A stretch of DNA of 64,000 nt, from assembly GCA_022843625.1 (NCBI GenBank), contig JALHNH010000003.1, positions 186,001 to 250,000 of the forward strand, in the 5' to 3' direction. Each line of letters opens with the position of its first letter. Position 1 is the first letter of the stretch. Both the position numbers and the translations under genes were made by a program. Source of the DNA: Bryobacter sp. Its GTDB lineage: Bacteria > Acidobacteriota > Terriglobia > Bryobacterales > Bryobacteraceae. Below the pieces are notes generated by a model. The model was not told the DNA's origin and searched no databases. It saw only the letters and a program-made list of their open reading frames with translations. Below, piece after piece: positions 32,672 through 41,497 of this stretch.

Positions 32672-32753
32672 AATTCTACGTGTTTCAATCATCCCAACGC
32701 TTCATCTCAAATTCATAAACCTCTAATGAATTCTTGATGAATAGATTGTCACG

Positions 32754-32761
32754 CCCCCCCC
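32754..32761 (+). repeat. Run of eight C in a divergent promoter spacer
   Basis: A C8 homopolymer lies 32 bases before the pit start and about 82 bases before the Oar-like receptor start. Such tracts can slip and alter promoter spacing, but no box is placed clearly around it. Confidence 0.5.
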
Positions 32762-32792
32762 AAATCTGGTCAACTGCTATAGGTAGCTCAAA

Positions 32793-34274
32793 GTGGAACT
32801 ATTTGGTGAGTCGGTAGCGTTGTCGACGGCAATCCTTTTGCTCATTGCATTGGCATTAGCCTTGGGATTTGAAATGGTAAACGGCTTTCACGATACCGCG
32901 AATGCTGTTGCGACGGTCATTTACACAAACACGCTGAAGCCCAATGTGGCTGTAGTTTGGTCCGGGGTTTGGAACCTGCTTGGGGTGCTGGCTTCTTCTG
33001 GTGCAGTTGCGTTTGGGGTCGTTTCACTGTTACCGGTGGAACTTGTTCTAAATGTGGGTTCAGCGGCTGGGATGGCAATGGTATTCTCCTTGCTGATTTC
33101 TGCCATTATCTGGAATCTCGGCACCTGGTATTTAGGGCTGCCTGCATCGAGTTCGCACACGCTGATCGGATCGATTTTGGGGGTCGGATTGGCACATTCC
33201 GTGATGAATTCAGAAGTCTTTGGCCGGGGGGTGAACTGGTCGAAGGTGCAAGAGGTTTTTGCGGCGCTGATGTTGTCACCTCTGATCGGGTTTGGTTGCG
33301 CAGCAGGCTTGTTGTTGCTTTGCAAAGCGCTGATCAAAAATCCGGCTTTGTATCAGGCTCCGACAAAAGATACACCTCCGCCTCTCTGGATTCGGGCGAT
33401 CCTGGTATTCACTTGCACTGGCGTCAGTTTTGCCCATGGCTCAAATGATGGGCAGAAGGGTATGGGGCTGCTGATGCTGATCCTGATCGGAGTGATCCCG
33501 GCATCGTTTGCTCTCAACGAAGGGGCGACACCTTCGGATTTGGAAGCGCTCATGAAAAACTCCGTTCAGGTATCTTCGTTTCTCGAGCAGCAGTTTGAAA
33601 AAGAAAACATGAATGATAAGGAAGCCCGATTGGAGCTTTCGAATTATTTGAAGCCAAATGTTTCTCCAAGCAAGTCAACAGCCCCGGCACTTCTGCAATT
33701 GAACAAGTCAGTGACTGCGCAGTTGTCCCAAAGGAAAAAGTTGAGCGATGTGCCACGAGCAGAACGCACCGAGTTGCGCAGCGATATGTACCTGATCGAT
33801 GAGAGTTTGGGCAAGATGGTGAAGCAGGGGCGGGTGCAAGATGCGGAGGCGAAGGCTGCCGTTGGGCAATATAAAAAAGATCTGGACAACAGTACTCGCT
33901 TCATCCCACTATGGGTCAAGGTCGCTGTGGCACTGGCTCTCGGTCTCGGCACCATGGTGGGTTGGAAGCGGATTGTGGTTACGGTGGGAGAGAAGATCGG
34001 CAAGGATCATTTGACCTATGCGCAAGGGGCGAGCGCAGAACTTGTTGCGATGATCACAATCGGTGCGGCCGATACTTTGGGTTTACCCGTGAGCACAACG
34101 CATGTACTGACCAGCGGTGTGGCTGGCACAATGGCGGCCAACAAGAGTGGCGTACAGATGAAGACAGTGCGTAATATGTTGCTTGCCTGGGTACTAACAC
34201 TGCCGGCCTGCGTTTTTCTAGGCGCCGCCTTCTTCGGGGCAGGTCTTTACGCAATTTCCCGCATGGGTTTTTAG
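32793..34274 (+). CDS. pit: Low-affinity inorganic phosphate transporter, PiT family
   Basis: A 493-residue membrane protein starting at GTG 32793. Both halves carry the PiT signature: G-F-E-M-V-N-G-F-H-D-T-A-N-A-V-A-T in the first and F-A-H-G-S-N-D-G-Q-K-G in the second. The paired re-entrant motifs are G-L-P-A-S-S-S-H-T and G-L-P-V-S-T-T-H-V. A charged cytoplasmic loop of about 120 residues lies between the halves (about 245-365), as in proteobacterial PitA. It moves metal-phosphate or phosphate with protons or sodium. No PhoU-like gene accompanies it. Confidence 0.92.
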   Translation: MELFGESVALSTAILLLIALALALGFEMVNGFHDTANAVATVIYTNTLKPNVAVVWSGVWNLLGVLASSGAVAFGVVSLLPVELVLNVGSAAGMAMVFSLLISAIIWNLGTWYLGLPASSSHTLIGSILGVGLAHSVMNSEVFGRGVNWSKVQEVFAALMLSPLIGFGCAAGLLLLCKALIKNPALYQAPTKDTPPPLWIRAILVFTCTGVSFAHGSNDGQKGMGLLMLILIGVIPASFALNEGATPSDLEALMKNSVQVSSFLEQQFEKENMNDKEARLELSNYLKPNVSPSKSTAPALLQLNKSVTAQLSQRKKLSDVPRAERTELRSDMYLIDESLGKMVKQGRVQDAEAKAAVGQYKKDLDNSTRFIPLWVKVAVALALGLGTMVGWKRIVVTVGEKIGKDHLTYAQGASAELVAMITIGAADTLGLPVSTTHVLTSGVAGTMAANKSGVQMKTVRNMLLAWVLTLPACVFLGAAFFGAGLYAISRMGF

Positions 34275-34307
34275 CAAGCACCTTATTGGTATATCGTTGA
34301 GAGCGGT

Positions 34308-35108
34308 ATGAAATTTCTTCTTTTGACAGTGTCTCTCTGTATGGTTATCTCCGGGCAAGCGGTGGTTTATCTTTGGCCTGATGGTGCCCCCGGATCAGAA
34401 GCTTATAAAGGGGAAGCGGAAAAAACAGCAGGGGCTGGCGATTTTGAGCGAGTGACCAATGTTCACAATCCTTCGATCACGGCATATCTGCCGGCTAAGG
34501 GCAATGGGACTGGAATTGTAGTTTGTCCGGGCGGGGGACACCGCCACCTGGCAGTCGAACACGAAGGGAAGAACGTTGCACAGTACTTCAACAAGCTGGG
34601 AGTAGCTGTGTTTGTACTGAAGTACAGGCTGGCAAGGGCTGAAGGGTCGACTTATAAGGTGGAAGAACATGCACTGGCGGACGCACAGCGGGCCATCGAG
34701 ATAGTGCGGCAGCGCTCGTCTGAGTGGGGTGTAGCCAGCGGTCGTATTGGCGTAATGGGATTCTCGGCAGGAGGGGAGCTGGCGGCGCTGGCTGGATCGC
34801 GCTACCAAGGAATTACTCGACCCGATTTTCAAGTCCTGATGTATCCAGGCGGAAATTTGAATGCGGTTGCCTTTGGCAAGGATGCCCCTCCCGCATTTTT
34901 ATTGGTGGCCGATGATGACCCTACGCCTACTGTTGGAGTGATGTCGTTGTATCAAAGTTTGAAGAGGGCCGGTGTGCCTGCCGAGGTACACATTTATGAG
35001 AAGGGTGGCCATGGATTTGGGGTGAAGCCGGGTGCGAAGTCTTTAGTAGGACAGACATGGCTGGATCGACTCTCAAACTGGATGCGTGGTCGAAATCTAC
35101 TGAGCTGA
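34308..35108 (+). CDS. Exported alpha/beta hydrolase (BD-FAE/acetylesterase-like)
   Basis: A 266-residue protein with signal peptide MKFLLLTVSLCMVISGQ. The hydrolase core has an oxyanion loop C-P-G-G-G-H-R-H-L, nucleophile elbow G-F-S-A-G, an acid in V-A-D-D-D-P-T and a catalytic His in G-G-H-G-F-G. This set fits esterases acting on acetylated sugars or xylan side chains. The opening L-W-P-D-G-A-P-G also suits that family. It ends 12 bases inside the converging gene at 35097. Confidence 0.82.
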   Translation: MKFLLLTVSLCMVISGQAVVYLWPDGAPGSEAYKGEAEKTAGAGDFERVTNVHNPSITAYLPAKGNGTGIVVCPGGGHRHLAVEHEGKNVAQYFNKLGVAVFVLKYRLARAEGSTYKVEEHALADAQRAIEIVRQRSSEWGVASGRIGVMGFSAGGELAALAGSRYQGITRPDFQVLMYPGGNLNAVAFGKDAPPAFLLVADDDPTPTVGVMSLYQSLKRAGVPAEVHIYEKGGHGFGVKPGAKSLVGQTWLDRLSNWMRGRNLLS

Positions 35109-35678
35109 AGGGTGCAGCACCGGCTGGTAGCCCTGGGCCAAGACCCGTCGTGTTACGAGTGGGGTGAGTGGTTGAACTAGCGATTGAAGCGGTGGTGGAT
35201 CGGCCGCCTGGTAGCCGGAATGTGTCCAGAGAAAGCTCCCTTTAGCCTGTTTGAGATAAGCTTGAGAACCGGTGGCATAGAAGCAGTTTACGGGCAGCCG
35301 GTCGAAGGAGATTACACTGTGCTCGTTGGTGCGCTGCGGGTGGAGCGTTTCATCGAGTTGTCTGGCGGAGGCGCGGCCCGATAGTTTCAGAAATTGATTG
35401 TAGGCGTTGCGGCGGCATAGAGCGCATGGGCGGTGGCCTGCTGCGAGAGCGGTGGCTTCATCGAGGAAGAAGAGTTCGGTCCAGTGTCCGGGCTGCATGA
35501 GATTTCTCCGAAGGCCTTTGTATTCCAGTTCACAGATGATCCAGGCTTTGTGGCGCCACTTGGTTGTGACCAGCTCCCGCTTCTCGTTGTGCAGAATTCC
35601 TCGGTTGCCGGTGAAGAGTCCTCGGGCTGGTGAGGCTTCAATGTTTGAGAACGGTGTGACGCGGTTTTGGAGTGGCAT
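35097..35678 (-). CDS. Conserved hypothetical protein with CxxC
   Basis: A 193-residue protein without signal or membrane segment. The start (M-P-L-Q-N-R-V-T-P-F ... A-R-G-L-F-T-G-N-R-G) and the central C-A-L-C-R-R-x-x-Y are features I recall from a widespread unnamed bacterial family. Clustered H, C and R residues suggest a metal site. Starts 2 bases after the HExxH/TPR gene in the same direction, so probably cotranscribed. Function unknown. Confidence 0.65.
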   Translation of the reverse strand: MPLQNRVTPFSNIEASPARGLFTGNRGILHNEKRELVTTKWRHKAWIICELEYKGLRRNLMQPGHWTELFFLDEATALAAGHRPCALCRRNAYNQFLKLSGRASARQLDETLHPQRTNEHSVISFDRLPVNCFYATGSQAYLKQAKGSFLWTHSGYQAADPPPLQSLVQPLTPLVTRRVLAQGYQPVLHPSAQ

Positions 35679-35680
35679 TT

Positions 35681-36772
35681 TTAGAAGAGAGATCTTTGCA
35701 GGCTTTTTGCCGCTGCGGATTCCGTTTCATTCTTTGCCGTTGCAATCGCTTTTTCGATCGCCACACGGGCCTCTGAGGTTTGCTTGTTTTCCTGATAAGC
35801 CAAAGCCAGAGCATTCCACCAACTGCTATTTGAGGGTCTTAATAAGCAAGCTTTTTCGAGCAATGGAATCGCTTGCATTATTTGGCCGAGATCGGAGAGG
35901 CGTAAGCCTTCGAGGAAAACAGATTCTGCCTGAGCCGTTTCTGCTTCTACCGGCTGATTGGCGCTGGGGAACTGGTTACGGAATTCAATTTCGAGTTCAT
36001 TGATTTCCCGGCGGCTTAATAAACTTTGTGTTAGCTCCGGGGCCATGTAATCGATTGAGATGGTTCGCGGAGAAAATGGGCCAATGGAGAGTTTAGCGGG
36101 GAAGCTGTCGCCTGACTTGTAGCCCGGCCAGAGGTGGTAAGCGATGGCCCAAGCAGGCGCATAAGAGCGGATCGTCATCGGCTTACCTGCCAACTGGTCG
36201 ATGTCGATAGATAACATGCCTTCCAGAATTTGTCGATGGCGTTCAGGCAGTTGACCGAGTACTATCTCTACGCGAGCCCCCTTGCGACGCAAAAGCAGGT
36301 TAGAGTAATATTCACAGATCCCCTCTTCGAACCATGTGGGCAGATTCGGGAGAGTACGGTGGAGTACCGCGTGGATGTACTCGTGGCTGAGCACCTCGAG
36401 AAAGTTTTGTGACCATGGGTTCACGACAACCCAGTCTCGCCCCTGGCCGCTAACGAAAATGCCCTGTTCTGCGTTTGTCGCCGTGAACTTCTTCCATGCC
36501 GCTTCGTTTGCCGGCATCCAGATGCGTAGTGGGCTGGTTGAGACCCATTGCACTCCGTGCAGGGCTTGAATGGCCGCACGCAGTTCTTCGAGTCTATGCA
36601 GACCCTGCTCTGCAGCTTTTAGATTTTGAGGCGTGCTGTAGAAAATGAAGTGTCTGGAACGAATGGCGGTTTGAGCTGAGAGTTGCCAGCCAGCCAGGAA
36701 GCAATAAAGTACTGCGATCCATCGCACTGATAAAAAGATTGAATTGTGTAAACAGGAGAGATTCCCTAGCAT
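35681..36772 (-). CDS. Exported HExxH metallopeptidase-like protein with TPR tail
   Basis: About 363 residues from ATG 36772; a longer start at 36808 would invade the divergent GAF gene. A leader or anchor (I-A-V-L-Y-C-F-L-A-G-W-Q-L-S-A-Q) is followed by a domain containing L-S-H-E-Y-I-H-A-V-L-H, a zinc HExxH site. A candidate third ligand lies in W-F-E-E-G-I-C-E-Y-Y about 20 residues later, a gluzincin-like layout. The C-terminal 90 residues form TPR helices (S-S-W-W-N-A-L-A-L-A-Y-Q-E-N). It probably acts in the periplasm. Substrate unknown. Confidence 0.7.
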   Translation of the reverse strand: MLGNLSCLHNSIFLSVRWIAVLYCFLAGWQLSAQTAIRSRHFIFYSTPQNLKAAEQGLHRLEELRAAIQALHGVQWVSTSPLRIWMPANEAAWKKFTATNAEQGIFVSGQGRDWVVVNPWSQNFLEVLSHEYIHAVLHRTLPNLPTWFEEGICEYYSNLLLRRKGARVEIVLGQLPERHRQILEGMLSIDIDQLAGKPMTIRSYAPAWAIAYHLWPGYKSGDSFPAKLSIGPFSPRTISIDYMAPELTQSLLSRREINELEIEFRNQFPSANQPVEAETAQAESVFLEGLRLSDLGQIMQAIPLLEKACLLRPSNSSWWNALALAYQENKQTSEARVAIEKAIATAKNETESAAAKSLQRSLF

Positions 36773-36778
36773 TGCAAT

Positions 36779-37543
36779 ATGGGACCCAGCACTATGACCG
36801 AACCCCAAACCTCACAGGTAGCACTATTACACCGTATTTCGAGTATCGTAAGCTCGCAACGGTCCTTGGACGAAATGTTGGGCGAGATCATCGGCCTTAC
36901 GGTTCAGGTTACCGAGTGTGACGCGGCACTTGTTTATTTGATTGAAAAAGAAGCGAACGAAATCGTGTTGCGTGCCTCCCAGGTGCCCCACGCGCAGGAT
37001 TTGAATCTGTTGCGCATGAAGGTGGGTGAAGGCGTAACAGGCTGGGTGGCAGAGCACAAGTCGGTGGTAGCGCTGGCAGCCAATTCGAGTCTGGATCACC
37101 GGTTCAAGCGCTTCCAGGGTCTTGTTGAAGATACCTACGAAGCATTTCTGTCTGTGCCGCTCATCAATCAGGGCGAAATCATCGGTGTCATCAACGTGCA
37201 CCACCGGGAGCCGCATCCTCATACCGCCGAGGAGATCTCCTTGCTCACCTTCATCGGAGAACAGATGGGGATCGCTATTTCGAAGGAAGTATTAAGCGAA
37301 GTTAATCAGCGCCTGGTGAGTGAAACCGAAGAAATGAAGCGTCAGCTTGAGACGCGTAAGTTGGTGGAACGCGCCAAAGGCATTCTGCAGAGCCGATACA
37401 AGCTGACCGAAGAAGAAGCTTACTTGCGCCTGCGCAATGAGAGCCGCCGTCACCGCAAGCCGATGAAGGAACTGGCCGAGGCGATCATTCTGGCCGAAGA
37501 GCTTTCACGCAAGAGCGATGATCCAGATGACGAGCAGGTCTAG
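36779..37543 (+). CDS. GAF-ANTAR regulator (RNA-binding antiterminator)
   Basis: A 254-residue protein; ATG 36779 or 36794 both fit. Residues about 20-170 form a GAF sensory domain (V-G-E-G-V-T-G-W-V-A-E near 85-95 and L-S-V-P-L-I-N-Q-G-E-I-I-G-V-I-N). A coiled linker leads to an ANTAR three-helix domain at about 190-245, with A-K-G-I-L-Q-S-R-Y-K-L-T-E-E-E-A-Y and conserved R-x-x-S/N residues. ANTAR domains bind paired RNA hairpins and prevent transcription termination when signalled. No tandem hairpins were recognised nearby, so its target is probably elsewhere. Confidence 0.85.
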   Translation: MGPSTMTEPQTSQVALLHRISSIVSSQRSLDEMLGEIIGLTVQVTECDAALVYLIEKEANEIVLRASQVPHAQDLNLLRMKVGEGVTGWVAEHKSVVALAANSSLDHRFKRFQGLVEDTYEAFLSVPLINQGEIIGVINVHHREPHPHTAEEISLLTFIGEQMGIAISKEVLSEVNQRLVSETEEMKRQLETRKLVERAKGILQSRYKLTEEEAYLRLRNESRRHRKPMKELAEAIILAEELSRKSDDPDDEQV

Positions 37544-37563
37544 TTGGCTTTAGCCTAGAAGAG

Positions 37564-38532
37564 TTGCACTCTTTCAATCCACTGTTTCGAAACGGCGATC
37601 TAGCCACGATCGCCTCTAATTTCTGGCCGCGCAATCTGGACGAGTTGCGCTTTCCCGCTACGCGTGACCTACACCGTACTGAGCCTGAGGTTCAGGTGTT
37701 GGCATTGCGTCACGAGCCTGAGATTGCCGTGCGCGGCGAGTTGATTGTGCTGCATGGGCTGGAGGGCTCCCACGATTCCGGCTACATGAAAAGCATGGCC
37801 CAGGCCGGCCTTCTGCGTGGATTGCGCGTGCATCGTCTGAACATGCGCACATGTGGAGGCACAGAGGGACTTGCTCCGACTCTCTATCATGCGGGGCTAA
37901 CGAGCGATATGCTGCGGATCGTCGAGGGTCTACATGCGGCAGGCCGGGGGCCGATCTTTCTAATGGGCTATTCGCTGGGCGGCAATGTTGTGTTGAAGCT
38001 GGCAGGTGAATTGGGCATTCGGGCGAAGGAGCTTGGGATCGCCGGGCTGGTGAGCGTTTCTACTCCGCTTGATCTGATGGCCTGCTGCCTGCGCATGCAA
38101 GAAAAACGCAATTTCATTTATTCGAGCAAGTTCATTGAACGTTTGAAGGCACGCTACCGCCGGCGTGCCGCTGAGTTTCCTTCGATCTTTCCGCTCGATG
38201 GACTCGACGAGGTGAAGAGTGTGCTTGAGTTTGACGACAAGTTCACCTCGAAGGCTTTCGGCTTCGGAGATGCAGCCGGTTACTACGGGACGCAATCGAG
38301 CCAGGCTTTCTTACAGACAATTTCGATTCCCGGACTTTTGATTCATTCGGGAGACGATCCGCTGATCCCATCGTGGGTTTACGAAAAAGCCGATCCTGAA
38401 AAAAATCCGAATTTGAAGCTGATGCTGACGCGGCATGGTGGGCATGTGGGCTTTCTTTCGCGCGGTGAGAGTCGGTTCTGGGCGGAAGATTGCGCGGGAG
38501 ACTGGATTGTCGGGAACTTGCGCCGCAGCTGA
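37564..38532 (+). CDS. YheT-family alpha/beta hydrolase
   Basis: A 322-residue protein starting at TTG 37564, where homologues begin with an F-x-P-x-F-R-N-x-D/H-L-x-T-I segment. The hydrolase core has L-H-G-L-E-G-S, M-N-M-R-T-C-G-G-T-E, the nucleophile elbow G-Y-S-L-G-G-N, an acid in S-G-D-D-P-L-I-P and the His in R-H-G-G-H-V-G-F. No signal peptide. Family members are esterases or carboxyl hydrolases of uncertain substrate. It lies 20 bases after the GAF-ANTAR gene and 17 before the permeases. Confidence 0.85.
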   Translation: MHSFNPLFRNGDLATIASNFWPRNLDELRFPATRDLHRTEPEVQVLALRHEPEIAVRGELIVLHGLEGSHDSGYMKSMAQAGLLRGLRVHRLNMRTCGGTEGLAPTLYHAGLTSDMLRIVEGLHAAGRGPIFLMGYSLGGNVVLKLAGELGIRAKELGIAGLVSVSTPLDLMACCLRMQEKRNFIYSSKFIERLKARYRRRAAEFPSIFPLDGLDEVKSVLEFDDKFTSKAFGFGDAAGYYGTQSSQAFLQTISIPGLLIHSGDDPLIPSWVYEKADPEKNPNLKLMLTRHGGHVGFLSRGESRFWAEDCAGDWIVGNLRRS

Positions 38533-38549
38533 TGCGTATTCTTCGCTGA

Positions 38550-39797
38550 ATGACTCATCAGCGGAGCAATGCATTTTTTGAGGCGGTAAGAGTCGCACTC
38601 TCCAGCTTGCGTTCAAGCATGCTTCGGAGTTTCCTGACGCTGCTTGGCATTATCCTGGCCACAACCACGCTGATTGCAGTGATGAGTCTGATTCACGGCA
38701 TGGACGTCTACATTGCCGAAAAAGTCAGCGATATGGGAGCGGATGGATTCCGGGTCGTCAGGATGGCGTTCATTGGCGATTGGGACGCTAAGAAGTATCT
38801 GGAATTATTGCGAAAGAATCCTGAGTTGCGCCGCGAAGAATACGAATTCGTCAAAGCGAATGCACAACTGGTAAAAGAGATCGCGCTTCAGGTTTCGCGG
38901 CGGGGACCGGTGGTATTTGATGGGGATCGAGTCGATGCCGTCATGATTGAAGGCGGTACGCCAAATCTTGCCGCAATTGAGAACACGCAGATTGAGAGCG
39001 GGCGATATCTAAGCGAGATCGATAACCAGCGGCACCTGATGGTGGCGGTTCTGGGTCATGACCTGAAAGACCGCTGGTTTCCTAATGTGGACGCGGTTGG
39101 AAAAAAGGTGATGGTGGACGGGCGGCCCTATGAAGTGGTGGGTGTTGCCAAGGCCAAAGGTAGTGTCTTCGGGCAGACGCAAGACAGCTTCGTCACTATT
39201 CCCGCCGAAACCTACTTCAAAAGCTATGGTGCACGCAAGGGTATCAATTATTCGGTAGTTGCGATTGGGCACGACAAACTGATGCAAGCCCAGGACGAGG
39301 TAAGAACGCTCATTCGAGCCTTCCGGCAACTGAAGCCCGGGATTGAAGACAACTTTGCGATCTTCAACTCCGACTCGCTCTCGACCGCGTGGAGCCAGAT
39401 GACAGGTGCCATTGCGGCAACAGCGATTGCCGTTGTTAGCGTCTTCATGGTGGTGGGGGGAGTGGTGATCATGAACATCATGCTGGCGGTGGTGAGTGAG
39501 CGCACGCGGGAGATTGGCATTAGGAAGAGTCTGGGAGCACGCCGGGCGGATATTCTCAATCAGTTTCTGGTGGAGAGCGCCGTGCTCTCGGCGAGTGGTG
39601 GAGTGTTTGGAGTTGTTATTGCCTGGGGCTTTGCCGTGGCGATTCGAAGCCTGACGCCCGTGCCGATGTCGATGCCGCTTGGGAGCATCGCGCTTGGCGT
39701 GGGGCTATCGATGACGGTAGGACTTTTCTTTGGAATCTACCCGGCCCGTCAGGCTTCCAAACTGGATCCGATAGAAGCCTTGCGAGCGGAGAAATAA
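38550..39797 (+). CDS. MacB-like ABC transporter permease, first copy
   Basis: A 415-residue FtsX/MacB-type permease. One N-terminal membrane helix (about 25-48) precedes a periplasmic MacB-PCD domain (about 50-275). Three C-terminal helices form the FtsX domain with the coupling motif S-E-R-T-R-E-I-G-I-R-K-S-L-G-A-R and an ending P-A-R-Q-A-S-K-L-D-P-I-E-A-L-R. Such permeases drive export or mechanotransmission with a separate ATPase. No ATPase gene lies beside this pair. The next permease starts 3 bases later. Confidence 0.88.
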   Translation: MTHQRSNAFFEAVRVALSSLRSSMLRSFLTLLGIILATTTLIAVMSLIHGMDVYIAEKVSDMGADGFRVVRMAFIGDWDAKKYLELLRKNPELRREEYEFVKANAQLVKEIALQVSRRGPVVFDGDRVDAVMIEGGTPNLAAIENTQIESGRYLSEIDNQRHLMVAVLGHDLKDRWFPNVDAVGKKVMVDGRPYEVVGVAKAKGSVFGQTQDSFVTIPAETYFKSYGARKGINYSVVAIGHDKLMQAQDEVRTLIRAFRQLKPGIEDNFAIFNSDSLSTAWSQMTGAIAATAIAVVSVFMVVGGVVIMNIMLAVVSERTREIGIRKSLGARRADILNQFLVESAVLSASGGVFGVVIAWGFAVAIRSLTPVPMSMPLGSIALGVGLSMTVGLFFGIYPARQASKLDPIEALRAEK

Positions 39798-39800
39798 CCG

Positions 39801-41039
39801 ATGTTTAGTTCCTTGTTCTGGTCGAGCGTCGGCATGGCATTTGATACGTTGCGCAGCTATAAGCTCAGATCGTTTCTCACGGTGCTGGGTGTGATTATCG
39901 GTACGGGCACAATTATTGGTGTGGGCTCGATCATCACTGGAATGGATGCCGCTTTTGCCAATGCCATGCGGACCTTTGGCTCAGACACAATGGTGGTGTT
40001 CAAGTTTGCGGTGGGGCCCCGGTTTGGAAACCGCAGTGCAGAGGAGCGAATGCGCAAGCCGATCACTTTTGAGCAGGCGCAAGCAATTCGCGAACGCTGC
40101 CCGCATGTCGATAAAGTTACTGCTGGACTATTGCCGTGGCGCGGCGTTCAAAAGATTCGGTATCAGGCCAACGACTACGCCGGGCTCGATATGTGGGGTG
40201 CCGACTCAAGCTACGCCGATGTCTGGCAGGTGGAGTTAATCCACGGCCGCTTCTTTAGTGAGATCGACAATCAGCATCGTGCCCGCGTGGTTGTGCTGGG
40301 CGAAGATGTGTGGAAGGGGCTTTTTGCCAGCTCGGATCCTTCGGGCAAATGGGTAGATGTCGAAGGGCAGAAGATGGAAGTGATCGGGGTGATGAAGAAG
40401 TCTGCCACTGGTGAGCCAGGTGGCCGGGATAACCGGTTGGTGATGCCTTACTGGAGCATGCGCAAGTTTCAGCCTGCGGCTGAAGAGCACATGCTTTTTG
40501 TAAAGCCTATGAAGGGCCAATTGCCAGCAGCGATGGATGAGGTGAGAGGGGTTTTGCGGCAGGAACGGCGGGTCAAGTACGACGAGCCTGACAGCTTCTC
40601 TATTTCTACGAGCGAGCAGATGATTGAGGATTTCAGAAGCATCATGTCGATTACAGCACTGGTCATGGTGGTGATGTCTTCCATCGGATTGCTGGTCGGT
40701 GGCATTGGCGTGATGAATATCATGCTGGTGAGCGTTACTGAAAGAACCCGCGAAATTGGCGTGCGCAAGGCGCTGGGGGCGAGGCGCAGGGAGATCATCA
40801 CGCAGTTCATGACTGAGGCCGTAGTGTTGACCTTTCTCGGCGGCTTGCTGGGCATGGCAGTGGGATGGCTGATCCCGGTGCTTGGCGGTTTCGTATTCCC
40901 TGAGTTGCCGATGAGCGTGCCGCTTTGGGCAGCCGGGACTGGTGTTGCTGTGAGCGTCGGGATTGGACTGTTTTTCGGAATCTGGCCGGCGAACAAAGCG
41001 GCGCGTCTGGATCCGGTGGAAGCTCTGCGTTACGAGTAG
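39801..41039 (+). CDS. MacB-like ABC transporter permease, second copy
   Basis: A 412-residue paralogue of the preceding permease with the same plan: N-terminal helix at about 20-45, periplasmic MacB-PCD domain with S-E-I-D-N-Q-H-R-A-R-V-V-V-L-G, and a C-terminal FtsX domain with T-E-R-T-R-E-I-G-V-R-K-A-L-G-A-R and closing A-A-R-L-D-P-V-E-A-L-R-Y-E. The two probably form a heterodimeric transporter. It converges with the Nudix gene 3 bases away. Confidence 0.88.
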   Translation: MFSSLFWSSVGMAFDTLRSYKLRSFLTVLGVIIGTGTIIGVGSIITGMDAAFANAMRTFGSDTMVVFKFAVGPRFGNRSAEERMRKPITFEQAQAIRERCPHVDKVTAGLLPWRGVQKIRYQANDYAGLDMWGADSSYADVWQVELIHGRFFSEIDNQHRARVVVLGEDVWKGLFASSDPSGKWVDVEGQKMEVIGVMKKSATGEPGGRDNRLVMPYWSMRKFQPAAEEHMLFVKPMKGQLPAAMDEVRGVLRQERRVKYDEPDSFSISTSEQMIEDFRSIMSITALVMVVMSSIGLLVGGIGVMNIMLVSVTERTREIGVRKALGARRREIITQFMTEAVVLTFLGGLLGMAVGWLIPVLGGFVFPELPMSVPLWAAGTGVAVSVGIGLFFGIWPANKAARLDPVEALRYE

Positions 41040-41042
41040 CGG

Positions 41043-41444
41043 TCAGGCTTTGTTGCGGGCCGAAAGCCACTCGATAAATTCGCGATCGCCATCGAGAAAA
41101 TCATAATCCGTGAGGCTGGCTGCCTCTGCCCAGAGAATTTGTTCGAATTCATAATTCACCGGCACACCGGTAAAGTTGGTGACGTTGTAGAAGACGAGTT
41201 CAACCGGAGGCCGTTGGTTGTAGCTGAACTGGTAGCGTTGCAGAACATCGCCGATAATGGCCTCGATGCCCAGTTCTTCGCGAAGTTCGCGCGCAAGTGC
41301 ATCCTCTGGCGCCTCGCCCGGTTCGATTTTGCCACCTGGAAACTCCCACTTGAGGCCGTGCCAGTCGTTGCGTTTGCGTTGACCGATTAAAATTCTTCCA
41401 GCGTGGGTGACTACTCCAGCCACTACGGAAACTACTTTCGCCAT
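41043..41444 (-). CDS. MutT-like Nudix hydrolase
   Basis: About 133 residues from ATG 41444, with ATG 41453 as the alternative. It contains the complete Nudix box G-G-K-I-E-P-G-E ... R-E-L-R-E-E-L-G-I at about 37-59, preceded by K-W-E-F-P. This is the MutT/(deoxy)nucleoside triphosphate pyrophosphohydrolase subgroup, which removes oxidised or noncanonical nucleotides such as 8-oxo-dGTP and leaves the monophosphate. Cytoplasmic. Diverges from the SufU-like gene. Confidence 0.9.
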   Translation of the reverse strand: MAKVVSVVAGVVTHAGRILIGQRKRNDWHGLKWEFPGGKIEPGEAPEDALARELREELGIEAIIGDVLQRYQFSYNQRPPVELVFYNVTNFTGVPVNYEFEQILWAEAASLTDYDFLDGDREFIEWLSARNKA

Positions 41445-41497
41445 GAATGTCATAAGCTTACACCTGCGAGCATTGAATCGGCGAAAATAAAGCTACC

